Source: Codonopsis lanceolata (Eukaryota > Streptophyta > Magnoliopsida > Asterales > Campanulaceae). Taken from it: a stretch of 64,000 bases of DNA. A program made the position numbers and the translations under genes. The stretch spans positions 38,941,632 through 39,005,631 of the forward strand of contig CM028377.1 of the NCBI GenBank assembly GCA_013146195.2, written 5' to 3'. The notes under the pieces were generated by a model. That model worked only from the letters and a program-made list of their open reading frames with translations, was not told the origin of the DNA and did not search any database. Positions 32,837 to 44,629 of this stretch are shown piece by piece. Each line of letters starts with the position of its first letter. Position 1 is the first letter of the stretch.

Positions 32837-33829
32837 TCAAACTCTAGGCTGTCCACCACTATCTCTCTTGGAGCCACTGGATTGTTGACTAGTACTCCCC
32901 GACTGACTAACTCTCATCCTTGGGCAATCTTTACGAACATGATTGCCACCACAAGCAAAGCATTTTCCTGACTTACCCCAGCACTTATTCACGGCATGTC
33001 CCGTCCTCATACAATAATGGCATATCAACTCATCACTTCGCCTCCTCCGAGTAGAAGTAGTAACACCACTCCAGCCACCCGAACGCACCTTTCCTTGACT
33101 AACTGTTTGAGGTGCCGACTGTCCTCTCTTAACGTCATTGTTTCTATTAGTCTTCGATATTTCCTTTTGAGCGTACTCCTCGATGTCCAACTCCATCGCA
33201 TGTGCACTATCCACAGCTCCTTGGTAATCCGTAAGCTGTAATGGAATAAGCTGCCTACGATATTTCGTCTTCAGGCCTTTCACGAACCTCTCGGTCTTCC
33301 TAGTCTCATCTGGTACTAAGTAACCACAATAGCGAGCCAGCTCTGCAAACTTTGTTGAATACTGAGTCACGGTCATATCTCCTTGTTCTAACACTAGGAA
33401 TTCCATCTCTCTTCTTTCTCGAATTACTGCCGGACTAAATCGTACCATAAACTCCTTGACAAAGTTTTCCCACACTCGAGGCACTCCATACCGCCTCCAA
33501 CGATCTCGTAATTCAAGCCACCAATGCTCGGCCGCACCATCCAATCTAAACACCGCTAAGGTAACCATTTCTTCTGATGTACAACCCAAAACTACAAAGA
33601 TCTTCTCCATGCTTTCTAGCCAATGTTCCGCCTTAATAGTATCTGGCTCTCCGTCAAAACTTTCCGGTTTAAACTTCAAGAATTTCGCAAGGACAGTAGA
33701 ATCGTCTTCCAGTCCAAACATCTGTTGAGGAGTCACACGCGGATCGTTAACATTCTCTCCCCTCTCGTCGCCACGAACTGTACTCGAACAAGGTATAATA
33801 GAACTAGCTCCACGCCAAGTTCCCAACAT
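32837..33829 (-). CDS. Gag polyprotein of the TR-GAG-type element (intact, 330 aa)
   Basis: An uninterrupted 330-codon ORF on minus. An N-terminal variable region is followed by a retrotransposon Gag core: VLAKFLKFKPESFDGEPD (about residues 46-63), VTLAVFRLDGAAEHWW, WENFVKEFMVRFSPAVIRER and RFVKGLKTKYRRQLI. A basic Ser/Thr/Arg linker leads to two zinc knuckles, CHYCMRTGHAVNKC and CFACGGNHVRKDC (residues about 271-312). It stops at TGA 32837-32839 after QPRV. Beyond the stop a few codons still match the GRVFAL-type gag-protease junction seen in Tekay-1, so pol was lost just after nucleocapsid. It should package RNA in trans or cis with a helper element. It is the only long TE ORF here with no break, which suggests selection for Gag or a recent insertion. 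Confidence 0.9.
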   Translation of the reverse strand: MLGTWRGASSIIPCSSTVRGDERGENVNDPRVTPQQMFGLEDDSTVLAKFLKFKPESFDGEPDTIKAEHWLESMEKIFVVLGCTSEEMVTLAVFRLDGAAEHWWLELRDRWRRYGVPRVWENFVKEFMVRFSPAVIRERREMEFLVLEQGDMTVTQYSTKFAELARYCGYLVPDETRKTERFVKGLKTKYRRQLIPLQLTDYQGAVDSAHAMELDIEEYAQKEISKTNRNNDVKRGQSAPQTVSQGKVRSGGWSGVTTSTRRRRSDELICHYCMRTGHAVNKCWGKSGKCFACGGNHVRKDCPRMRVSQSGSTSQQSSGSKRDSGGQPRV

Positions 33830-33918
33830 AATACGCCTACAAAGAACAATCAGTGTTAATAACTCAACAATAAACCCAATCCAAACAAGGCCAAGGAACC
33901 TATCCTGGCGACATAGCT

Positions 33919-33940
33919 AACCTATAGCTCTGATACCAAC
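33919..33940 (-). other. Primer-binding site of the TR-GAG-type element
   Basis: On minus, GTTGGTATCAGAGCTATAGG directly follows the end of the 5' LTR, the same iMet-type site as in Tekay-1. Confidence 0.92.
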
Positions 33941-36900
33941 TGTGACAGCCCGACCCGGACTCCAATGCGAAATCCCAAGGTCGTGTCGTCAAGACAAGCT
34001 AAAAGACGGACAAGCACCCGCTAAGCGTAGTGGTGCGAGTCAAGAGTCGAACCAACAAACTCTAAACAGTAATGTAAAGCCATAACGGCAAAACCGAATA
34101 ACCAAAAACCAAAATCTGCGGAAGCAAATCATAAGTGGAACCCAAGCTTATAATTATAAACTAAGGAATACAAGGCTGAGAGACGACTATCTCTTGACAA
34201 ATCTACGACTCGCGTGACGCAACATTGCGCACGTACAACAAACCATCGGCAACCTAAGGCTGGCGAATCAACAGAATACCAACCTGATAAACAACCACTC
34301 AACGGCTACAACATGTCGGAGGGACAAATCAACTAAACGAATAAGATATTAAATACTAACAACTAAACCGATGTCTCTCAACTAAAGATGTCGGAGACAG
34401 AAATAACAATAACATAATACTGGAACTTGCGAGCTAAAACCTTGCTTGGAAAGACAACAGAATAACTTTTAAATAAATACAACAGCTCAACCAAGCAAGT
34501 CGGCTCCCAAAATAATACGATAACAAAATACTAACATAATCTACCCAAGTAAAGTCTACATAACTTTACATTCGTGTCTCACAAATACATAATAACACTA
34601 ATAATAATAAATCTAAGCTTAAAGCCCGGAAGACCACCTTCTAGGAATCACGATCCGAAGCACGCACTAACGGATCATTGCAAAACTAAGGAAAACAAAC
34701 ACACGGAGTGAGTCATAATGACCCAGTAAGTTACTAAATGCAAATGTATGGCATAGCATGACGTGGCATGGCATAATGCACAAGCGTATATAAAATCATG
34801 GTATCGTAATAGCATACCAATAATAAACCACATAGCACGTTATCTTTCATATAAGTGCTTATACATAAGCACGTAAAACCAAGATCTGGGCCTAGCCCTC
34901 AAATGATCATAAACTGGGTTTCATTCCTCAAATGATCTTAAATTTGCACTTAGCACGTTATTCACATAAGTGCGAGTATTAAACATCACAATAGGATATG
35001 TTATGGGCCCGGCCGCTACGTAGCTCCTGCAAGAAAAACACTGTTATACGGGTTTGTGACTACGATGCTCGTGTCTTCGCATCGATATACCGAACTCCGC
35101 CGGCTGATAGCAGCCTGTGTCGCATGTATTGTTACGGCAAAGGGGCTACTTCCCCATTGTGGCCTACAATGGAGGGGTGTGTGAGGTCCCAGGTACGGCA
35201 ATCCATAGCGAATACGAATCTGACGATTCGTATAGGCGATGTATCGTCCCATCCTGACATAAAAAATCAAACCAAATAGTGCCAGCTGGACTTAATGCAA
35301 TGCACAAGTAGATGTTTACTCGTAAAGACCAAATAAGGATCGGATTCGACAAGAGCGAACCCGTCCGACCAAATGCTCAAGTATGTATTTACTCAATATA
35401 AACAAATAAGGAATCAATTCGACAAGAGCGAACTCATCCGACCAAATAGGTTATTATTCTCTATCATAAATCAAGTCAAGGCAAATACATTTCTCACAGC
35501 CAATTAATCTTAAAAGATCTCAAGTCACCAATTAAATCAAGAATAGTATGAACCCACCAAGAATCATATTATGAGGTCTATAATGGACCACTATTAAAAT
35601 CAAACCAAAGACTACACCGTAGTCAACCCACAAGTACGTTCATGTGTAACCGATCAATTTTCCCCAAGAGTGAGAATTCACTCAACAATTATTTTTCAAC
35701 CATACTCAGGACCATAAGTTGGTCTTTAATGTACCGTGCTCTCCCGAGCACGCTTCTAAATAAATCCCATAGTAAATCTCTATAAAGTAGGTGTCTCAAT
35801 TGGACACAAATCGAGATGCTCGAGTGCTCGCCATTATAACCAACCAAACCCAAACATCGTAGGGTTTCAACCAAAGGCTCATTATCATATTATGGATCTT
35901 ATAACGACTCCGTTGAGTCTTAATTCTACCTTTCGTTCTTTATGTGTTTCGTAAACCCACAATTAAACATTTCATTCATATAACCAACATAATCCCAAAA
36001 TCCATTCGGCTTGATTCCCAAGCCTAAAGATCCATATACCTCTTCATAATCATAATCAAACAAAACCAAAATGTCGTAGGACTTCAACCCGAGTTCATTA
36101 ACGCATTATTGAACTTATAACGACTCCCTTGAGTCTATAAACTAAGTTTCTTTATTTACACATTCCATAAATCCCAACATTATCATCCTCTTCAATTTAT
36201 AACAAATTCCAAAATAATTCGGGCTTGATTCCCAAGCCCCAAAATTCATAAAAACCTTAACAAAGGGATAACCCGTTTCTCCCAACATACAACATCATTC
36301 AAATCATCCTACACATTAATGCCCACTTTAATTCACAACAATTTCTCCGATAATTCGGGCTTGATTCTCAAGCCCTAAAATTCATAAAACTCAACATAAA
36401 TCACAACCCATATTTTACCACACATAATAACATTCAAATCATACTAGTCATGTTATTAACAAGTTCATATTTTCAAAATTTCACAAAATAGGCATACAAA
36501 GCATACAAGTTGTTCATTGCCCACAAATAGCTCATAGATTGTTTTCCTTAGGGCCAATGAACCAAAATAAAAAGAAGGTAACTTACCTAGCTTGAGTGAA
36601 AACTCAAGAGAACGCAAATTCGATCGGTGAACTTGTTCTACACGTCGACGGCTTCAAGATTCCGAAGTTTGAAGGCAATCGGATGGATGGATCGTCTTGG
36701 ATCGAAGAGAGAAGGAGCTAGGGCTTGAATCTCCCATGGAGTCTCTCTCTCTCTAACTCACGGTTTGTGTGGAGGAAAATGAAGAGGTTTGGCTGATTTT
36801 GTGAAGAGATTGGGCTATTTATACTTCCCAAGCAATGAGGGCAAAATAGGGAATTCCTTGGTACAATTACTAGAGATTAGGATTAATCAATCACTAATAT

Positions 36901-37876
36901 AACCTTAATTAACTTCCAACTAATGTTAGACATGATTTGGGTTATGTATGGGTGGTTAGGAAGGGTTTAGAGGGGGTTTAATGAGCGTAGGATAGGTATA
37001 ATTCGTCCAAACACAAAACAGGGGAAAAATCCCGTATGTGTATTCTGATGTTGAGGCGGGCGCCTCACATTATCCAGGCGGGCGCCTGGGCTTCTGTCCA
37101 GCATATTTTCATTTTGCAATGCTCTCAGAACTTGAGGCGGGCGCCTCACTGTGGCCAGGCGGGCGCCTGGGCCTCTGGGAGCTGCTTATGTCCTCAGAAC
37201 TTGATCTAAACATGTCCTAAATGGTCCCAAACTCATGGGCAACCATTCCAAGGTCTAACCCAACTCAAAACAAATCGGAAACACACCCGAACAACATCCG
37301 AAACAACTCAGAGCGAAACCGGGAGGAGGTGCAACAACGTGCAACCGGAACGACGAATGAACTCGCAATCAAACGAGCAATGAAAGGAGACTTTTAAGGC
37401 AAGTCTAAGGGCTAATGAAGAAGCTTAAATACTTCTAGGAAGTTGAACAACAACTAGGGAAATAAGAGTCCCAAAGGAGAGACGATTACGCGACTCGATT
37501 CCCGAACTACGCGATAGAGACGAATGCTATCTCCAAAGCTTCCAAATCATCGATAGACTTAAGGTACACCTCCAAATTGAAGTCTAATACATCTAAACAT
37601 GTTAATAAACCACCTTATAAAGGTCTAGGACCAAACCGAGGTCACGAACACAAAACGCAAGCAAACCCTCAATCGCGTCGCATTCCGACTATCGTCGAGT
37701 CACGACTTGTGACTTTAGCAAGTCAATAACTATATGGAGTCTCTTAATAATGTTTTGGTCTTAATATGGTCTCTCATACACATCTAGACCCTCTCGCAAA
37801 CCAAACATACAATCGACAAAGAAAGAAGTGCAAGTATAGCACGCAAACCGAGCTAACAAAGGAGCGGGGTGTCACA
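33941..37876 (-). repeat. 5' LTR of the TR-GAG-type element
   Basis: 3936 bp, element-sense TGTGACACCCCGCTCC...GGCTGTCACA. It carries the GC-rich words at 37052-37157, a TATA box on minus at about 36817-36824 (TATAAATAGCCC), hairpin CCATTG...CAATGG (35154-35172) and GCTACGTAGC near 35020. Small ORFs (for example 34998-35279) duplicate those in the other LTR and are not genes. Confidence 0.94.
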
Positions 37877-40000
37877 CTCTTAAAGCCCTTAACTTGGATT
37901 AGGGACTTCTTGGGAAGTATATAAACACAAGATTCAACCTTTCAGCCATTTTTGATCAACATAACTAGAGAACTTCAGAGACTTAGCTCAAAATTCGTCC
38001 AAGGAAGAAACCCTAGGTTGAGAGACCATTTCCCGGAGATCTGGTGGTCCGATCGACGAACCGAGACCGCCAAATCGAAGCCTTCAACCTCCTCTACAAC
38101 AATCCTTGCTCTAATAAACCTTTCCTCCATTAATCTTAGGACTAAGGTGAGTGACAATTCCTTGAGATTTCCATGTTAAATAAAATAGCATGACCCCTTC
38201 ATTATAGTTGTTCTATTAGTGATTGTGAAAATCTTTTGTGAAGACAAAACCTTCAATTCAACATATAAAATGTGAGTATGATTTTATGAAATCTCTATGA
38301 AGTTATGATTTTGACATTTTGTAAAACATGAATGTTGTTTATAATGAGCTTGGGAATAACTCTTGTGAAAGAATTCAGATCAATTCAAGGTTTAACAAAA
38401 TCACCGAAACTATGGTTTGAAACTCGGGATTGTGTTTAAGGCTAGTTTAAGAACATGAACGGCTTAGTTATCAAGTTCTAAATGAACGGAGAACTTAGAA
38501 AAGGGCAATGTGATACATATAGTATCAATGCCCTTCTTGGTTGAAATGTAGTAAAACTCACCGGAGTTGAAATTAGGGAGTTATGAACAATAACGACTCC
38601 ACAATCAATCCGTACGATGAATGTAATTCGTTAGACTAATGAATTAGCTTACGATACTTTGAGATGGATTGATGCTTATGCCTTGATGTTTGTGTGCTTT
38701 TAAGACTCGATTGAGTTCTTATGCGGTTTATGTGATCGTGTGAAGTAAATGCATGATTGAGAGCATGTTGTAGAATAATGTATCTATTTGACATGTTGAA
38801 TTCGCTCTTGTCGAATTCTTGTGTGATTCCTTAAACGAGTAAACAACTACTTGTTGAATAAGTTCGCTCTTGTCGAACTTGTTCCTTATTTGAGATTACA
38901 TGACGAGTAAACATCTACTTGGCATTGCATGAGTCCAGCTGGCATATTTGGTTGAGTCGTTGCTGTGACAATGCATCGCCGTCACGAGTTATGGGACTCG
39001 TGATAGTGATGGGTTGTTATACCGGGTTGTTATCACACACGCCTCCACTGTTGGCCACAGTGGGGAAGTAGCCCCTTTGCTGTAACCAAGAGAGCACATT
39101 GGTATGTCTAAGTACTATGGAGAGAGCTTGGTACCCGAGTAGAGAACTCGTCACTTTGATACACTCATCACGGGTATCATTGGCACGAAATATTGACGCT
39201 GTGTATTGCAGGAGCTACGTAGCGGCACCGATTCCATAACATATCCTCCTTATATGTAATTTACTTTCTAGCACTTATGTGAAACAATGTGCTACCATGG
39301 ATATGTAATTTAAGTGTTTATTAAATGAATGCTTTGAGTGACTTGATATTAAAGATGATATCTTGCTATGTATGCTGCATGATGCCATGACATGCATAAT
39401 TGTTAACTCACAAAGTCTTTATGACTTACCCCCTCCCTTTTACTGCTTTAGATCCGAGCCGTTCAGGTACCGCTCGTTGAGGTGTAGCAGGATTCTCGCT
39501 TGTCCGTGATCGCACGCGACGAGGTTATGTTTTATAGATGTCATTATTTTGTTCTCTTTTGTAAGGACGTTGGGTTTAGCAAGTCTCTTTTATGTCTATA
39601 CTTGTATCTTATTTTTGAGCGCCGGCAAATGTACGCCAAGCCTTGTATAGATGTATTATGGTTCACATGTTTTAAAACTTCCACTGGGCATTACTTTAGC
39701 CCTTGTTTAATTATTTTGTTTCTCCGGCATGTTGTAGCCGTCGAGGTATATTTGCATGAACTGTGTAGTGTTGGGTTCCGGTAGTAAAGTCGTCGATGAA
39801 TTGATATACTAGTCTTTAATTGCTATATCAGGTTTAAAAAGTTTTAAAAATTTCCGGCCTTTTGGTGCCGAGTCGCGCCTCATCTAAAATGCTGCGTCAC
39901 GTCGTTTTCTATAATTGAGTCTTTGCATGTATTGTTGTCCTATTTGGACGACTTGACTTGTGATTCCACCTCGAGGTCCGGGTCGGGTCGTCAGATAACA

Positions 40001-40264
40001 TGCCTCATAGATGAGGTTCGGCCTGAGGCTTAAAGTATTGCCTTGCTTTACACCCGATGTAGTTAGAATATCATAAGCCATAATATTACCACGTGATTGT
40101 TCTTTGATGTTTGTGAAGTTAGATTTTGAAAGCAATATTTTCATTATAAATTCAATGTTTTCTTTTAAGCAGATAAATCCACTTATAATTTATCAATCAA
40201 ATGACATCTGAGAGTTTAGCCGATGAAAATTCTTAGGCCGCTAATTTAAGAATAAATTACTCGG
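40001..40264. other. Right flank of the solo LTR; no gene
   Basis: Sequence continuing from the pre-insertion site. A short minus-strand ORF here begins outside the LTR but has no motif. Confidence 0.35.
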
Positions 40265-40486
40265 AAATTTAAAAAATATTATATTTAAGGATTAATATAT
40301 CATTTGTTCTACGTAGTTAACTCATAGACTGGGTTTCACTAATTGAAGGGGAAGATAAAAAAGGTAAATTCGTAAGAGTTACATGTAATAAAGTAAAATT
40401 TGAAACAAAACAATTATTTATAAATGGAAAAAATTGAAAGGATCACGATAATCTCTATACAAATGGAGCGTCAAATACTTTGAACG

Positions 40487-40557
<71 letters not shown>

Positions 40558-40872
40558 ACACAGAACTGGTACTAGTTTTGTGTTATAAATATTTATGATA
40601 CACAAAACTAGTACCAGTTTTGCATTCAATTATTTTTTTTTTACATTCAAAATATTTGATGCATGATCCATCTGTATTGAGATTATCGTGTTCCTTTCAA
40701 TTTTTGTCCGTTTATAAATAATTTTTTAAAAAAACTTTACTTTTATTACATGTAACTTATACCAAATTACCCTTTTCATCTTCCTCTTCAATTAGTGAAA
40801 CCGACTCTGTGAGTTAACTATGTAGAAAAAAATGATATATTAATCTGTAAATATAATATTTTTTATATTTAT
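40265..40872. repeat. Fold-back (long inverted repeat) element with (AT)n centre
   Basis: The left arm (about 40265-40490) and right arm (about 40642-40872) are inverted copies over more than 200 bp, for example left GTAGTTAACTCATAGACTGG against the complement of the right CCGACTCTGTGAGTTAACTA. The centre holds about 65 bp of (AT)n and a second perfect-looking inverted repeat (AACTGGTACTAGTTTTGTG at 40564-40582 with its partner at 40601-40620). No coding potential. It looks like a MITE of fold-back type. Confidence 0.85.
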
Positions 40873-41860
40873 GAACAATTTATATGAATCTCATTATCGC
40901 TTTGTGGTCAGGCTCTAACTCAATGCGATTCCACTTCGTAACTCTTTCCCAAATTCCACATGCTTTATTGAAGCATATTGGGGCATCATTATTTCCATGG
41001 AAGGAATCGAGACAAAGGTGGCAATTGGGCAATGCTCTACAAGTCAAAAAGGAGTTGTTTGGGATGACGTTATGGGCTCAGTATGTGTTGTTCATTAACA
41101 AGGGAACAAGCTGATCTAGAGAGGATAACCATAGTTGGTCAAGGAGTCAATTAAGATGGACTCATGTGACATTTACATGAGGGGGAGTCTATAGCTCAAG
41201 GCATGGGCTGGGGTAATATAATGGAGATGGATAAAGATATTTGAAGGTCTTGGGATTTGGATGGGGTTATAGTATGTGGTAGATTTTTTAGGTATTTGGA
41301 AGGGTTTTGGTGTATGGTGGGGAAGCCCAGTGTGTTATTAACAGATTAGAAAGGGAATCAAAAGGACTAGCGAACATACTTTAGAGGGATGGGCTTTAGG
41401 CAAAAAATGGGTAATCATGACAGCAATGAGACACCCCTGGGGATTGAAAGCCCCCAGTCTTAAACTGTTGTTTACGATCCTTGGGTCGTTTGGTTCATCG
41501 ATAAGGTGCAGGCTGACCAATTTATAGAGACGTGTAGGAGTACACTAACAATAAAACTTTATAGACGTGTTTCCTTACTCCTAAGAAATTATCCCCTTTC
41601 TTACATCAGATCATGTCCAGTTTTCAGCCTTTCCTTACTCTTCTTTCTTTCATGGCTCCCTATCGGTCTTTTATTATTATTATTATTACTTTTTTTTGAA
41701 GTGGTAAACCTCGACTTTTCGAAGTAGACTCACTGAAGTAGTGTTTGTAGTCGAGAATGAATAATGCACTAAATTGACTAGCGATGCATTTATGAAGGGT
41801 TAAGAGGGAAGAGAAATTTGGTGGTGGCGGTTGAGGATAATGGTGAGGGGATTTCATCAT
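40873..41860. other. Unassigned region; no gene recognised
   Basis: Mixed-composition DNA with short ORFs (40884-41114 plus; 41338-41520 minus) lacking any motif. A (TTA)n tract occurs at about 41673-41690. It may be the decayed interior of the minus-strand Tat-type element whose 5' LTR lies at 42252-43552. Confidence 0.35.
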
Positions 41861-42231
41861 GTTGTTACATGTTTTGGAAGATAGAAAGAAAACAAAAAGA
41901 AAACGTCCTATGTCTGGGTCAGCCAAGTGTAGTTTGTTTTTACAGTAAAGAGTGTCATAAAAGGATATATATGAGATATGTTTAGCAATTGTTAATCTTT
42001 GCATGCGTGCACGTGTGTGAGTTATCTAAGCATGCAATGTAATGTGTTATGCTAAGCATGCAATGTATTGTATTAAGCTATGCAACACACTGTGTTAAGC
42101 TGAGCATACAATACACTGTGTTATACTACTTATGTAAGCTAAGCTAAGCATGTAATGTGTGTAAACAAATTAGCAAAACCTAAAAAAAAAAAAATTGAGT
42201 CTAGCCCTCTTTTGTTTTATATAAAACCAAA
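41861..42231 (-). other. Leader region downstream of the Tat-type 5' LTR
   Basis: Non-coding. At 42025-42155 short degenerate repeats of GCATGCAATGTA / TGTGTTAAGCT alternate at about 30-35-bp spacing. An A-run at 42181-42194 adjoins the primer-binding-site area. Confidence 0.45.
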
Positions 42232-42251
42232 ATTCCCAGTGGAGTCGTCAT
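42232..42251 (-). other. Primer-binding site of Tat-type element
   Basis: On minus, directly after the LTR end, ATGACGACTCCACTGGGAA. This is the CGACTCCACTGGG-type site that follows the 5' LTR of many Tat/Ogre elements, and it fixes the LTR as 5' and the element strand as minus. Confidence 0.75.
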
Positions 42252-43552
42252 TGTGAGAACCCGGTTTCGAAACTCCCGTCGTCCGCATGAGAAACGACTT
42301 GTCTCTAAAGAGAACTAAAGCGCGTGGAATGCACTTGGCTTCGTCGTAGACTCTAAATGTGTGTGTACGGAGTCGGTACCTATATTTGAAGGTTAAACAG
42401 AAAAAAAAATGTTACTAGAAAATGTTTAGGTTCAAGGGCTAAATTACGAGTTAAAAAGGTGTTTGACACCTAACTCACCCTTTCGGTCTCATTTTTAGGG
42501 TTTTCTCAAAGGACATGCTTTTTAATGTGTATTTAGTCTAGAAAATGTATTATATATATAAGAAATGTTAATCATTTTGTTTCAAAATATTATTTGGGTA
42601 TAGTAACATCTATGTTTATATTTATAGTTTATATACTTACATGTTAATGATGGGATGATCTATATGGAATTTAACTATATAAAGTTATATTAACATTATT
42701 TCTAAACAAGCATAATTACTTTATATACATTTTATTTATTATTTACAACATTAACATGTATACTAACATTTAATCAATTAAGGCATTTATTCATAACTAA
42801 TATTTACAAAGTAAGCATAATAATATAATTTCTACATTATATCTATAGTAACGGGAACAAGATAGTAAATTGATACTTCCCTCTTGAATCGTGAATGTCT
42901 AAACCCGGTGTATACGCCAAAGCTTTAGGCCACTAGGAATTTGAATTCCTTTAGGTGTGTTCTCATGTCCTTCCGAAAAAGGAAGTCTTTGTCTTTTATC
43001 TTATCATGTTTGTCTGTCTTGTTTGGCTATCGTGTCGGTCGTATCTTGGGCAGCGTAACAGTATCTTATTGTTTTTTGGATCGGCTTGCTGGGGCAAGGA
43101 TAGGATTTTTTGAATGTCTCGCTCAAGGCAATGAGGAGGACTAGATCTTCGGATGGCTCACTTGGGGCAAGGAGGCTTGCTCGGGGCAAGGAGGAGGAAA
43201 TGCTCGCTTGCTCAAGGAAGGGAGGAGGCAGGCTGGCTTATTCTGCGGACAGAAAGGGAGTGTTGTGTGTGTGTATGTGTGTTGGGTGTGTTTTCTTGTG
43301 CGTTGGGGTTGTTGAGTTGTGTGTGTTTTATTTTAAGGGAGGGGCACCCATAAGGGGGGAATGGATCCCTCCTTGTCTTCTCTGTTTTCTTCACTTTTCT
43401 CCCTGAATCCATGGTTTTCTTCCGTTAAGTCCTGGTTACCCTGAAATGTAACTGAAGTAACTTTTGTTAGTTCATTTAATTGATAATTATTATTATTATT
43501 ATAATTATTTTAGCACATTGAGGCGTAGGGGTACGAAATTTGGGTGTCTACA
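42252..43552 (-). mobile_element. Tat-type 5' LTR (1301 bp), element otherwise lost
   Basis: Minus-strand LTR starting TGTAGACACCCAAATTTCG at 43552 and ending GGTTCTCACA at 42252. Its start matches the LTR at 1-667. Internal GGGCAAGGAGG-type repeats lie at 43085-43230. No gag or pol can be recognised to its left, so only the LTR and leader survive. The ORFs at 43110-43412 are repeat products. Confidence 0.8.
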
Positions 43553-44063
43553 GTGGCCCTGCGCACTTCAAAGCTTGTGTGATGGCATCCTTCTGTCCAT
43601 CATTTCCAAGCACGATCTTTGGTCGGTGAGGTGTGGCAACCTTTGACCAGGATGGAACGAGGACGAGCGAGAAGGGATGAGTCTAAATCATCTACATGTT
43701 CTGCTCGGGGTTCTGTTACCAAGCTTACATTTTTTTCCTTTTCTACTCGGTATTAAGCCCGTGGTCGGCACGTGAGGTCTTACGTGCTTTGCTCGTGACT
43801 GGTTTTGGACCGGACACATTAATTCGTATTCTTAATATATATAACTATTACTGCAAAATTATATGTAAAAGTTTTGTATTGGTTATTTTTAAATATTTTT
43901 GTTATAAAATCAAGAATATTAATTACCTTTCTTTTTATATTTTCAAGATGCTATGTAAAGTAATAAATATTATATCCTTAATACTTATCTCAAAGGACGT
44001 GACATGAGTCAATTATTATATATTTTCTTTGACAAGTCACTTTTTTTTAGTAATTTTTTAAAA
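43553..44063. other. Unassigned flank; no gene
   Basis: No ORF with recognisable features. AT-rich from 43830. The ORF at 43696-44007 lies in low-complexity AT-rich DNA. Confidence 0.35.
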
Positions 44064-44279
44064 GGCAAATGATATTATGAGCTAGAGCTTGTAATATTAT
44101 TACAAGCTTTAGCGTTAGAATCGTTAGATGATTAAGTTGGTGATGATTTCGAAAGTCCGTGTCATTACTTCAAACAAATATTTTTAATATAACAGTGTAG
44201 AGATCTAAATAGATTTGATCAAACGATATTAATACTAAAGCTTGTAATAATACAACAATCTCTAGCTTGTAATATCATA

Positions 44280-44281
<2 letters not shown>
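44064..44281. mobile_element. MITE, 218 bp, with long terminal inverted repeats
   Basis: Ends GGCAAATGATATTATGAGCT and (right, other strand) GGTATGATATTACAAGCT continue as imperfect inverted repeats for about 65 bp, including ATTATTACAAGCTTTAG in both arms. No ORF. Superfamily not assigned; no clear TSD. Confidence 0.7.
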
Positions 44282-44325
<44 letters not shown>

Positions 44326-44330
44326 TATGT
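44282..44330. repeat. (AT)n microsatellite
   Basis: About 45 bp of AT dinucleotides between the MITE and the tandem array. Confidence 0.9.
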
Positions 44331-44574
44331 ATATTATATTATTATTATTGTCCTCAATTAAATGATGTATGATGTATTAAGTCAAGGTTGACTTGTCCAT
44401 CTATTAATTTGTAAGAGACATCTTAGCCTTTTATAAGTAGTATAGATATAGATGTATAGATATAGATATAGATATTGATATTATATTATTATTATTGTCT
44501 TTAATTAAAATGATATATGAGGTATTAAGTAAGGGTATAGTTGTCCATCTATTAATTTGTAAGAGACATCTTAG

Positions 44575-44629
<55 letters not shown>

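Larger units (their letters stand above)
27213..37876 (-). mobile_element. TR-GAG-type non-autonomous Tekay-like element (Gag only), nested in the solo LTR
   Basis: 10,664 bp on minus. LTRs at 33941-37876 (5' in element sense) and 27213-31108 (3') share most of their length. TSD CTCTT occurs at 27208-27212 and 37877-37881. A tRNA-iMet-type primer-binding site abuts the 5' LTR, and a purine tract (minus AAGGTGGAGAGAG, about 31109-31121) abuts the 3' LTR. Between them are one intact gag ORF (32837-33829) and about 1.7 kb of non-coding DNA; protease, RT, RNase H and integrase are absent. This is the structure described for TR-GAG elements, which depend on related autonomous elements for mobility. 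Confidence 0.9.
26288..39995 (+). mobile_element. Solo LTR of a Tekay-type element, split by a nested insertion
   Basis: The LTR starts TGTGAGAACCCAAAACCC at 26288 and ends GGGTCGTCAGA at 39995, one base different from the GTCGTCACA-type end of this clade. It is bounded by the 5-bp direct repeat TAACA (26283-26287 and 39996-40000). Without the nested element (27213-37881 including one TSD) the LTR is about 3039 bp. It has a GC-rich repeat zone at 26908-27030, a TATA box (TATATAAA, about 37917-37925), hairpin CCACTG...CAGTGG (39045-39063), and GCAGGAGCTACGTAGCGG (39209). No internal region remains, so it arose by LTR-LTR recombination. The ORFs inside are not genes. Confidence 0.88.

Noticed and set aside
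40490..40560. Replication origin or promoter at the (AT)n tract
   Set aside because: Plain dinucleotide repeat in the middle of a fold-back element; no supporting signal.
41338..41520. 60-aa minus-strand ORF as Tat-type gag
   Set aside because: No Gag motif or composition; too short and isolated.
43110..43412. Overlapping ORFs of 66-98 aa on both strands
   Set aside because: Product of GGGCAAGGAGG-type repeats and GT-rich sequence inside the Tat-type LTR.
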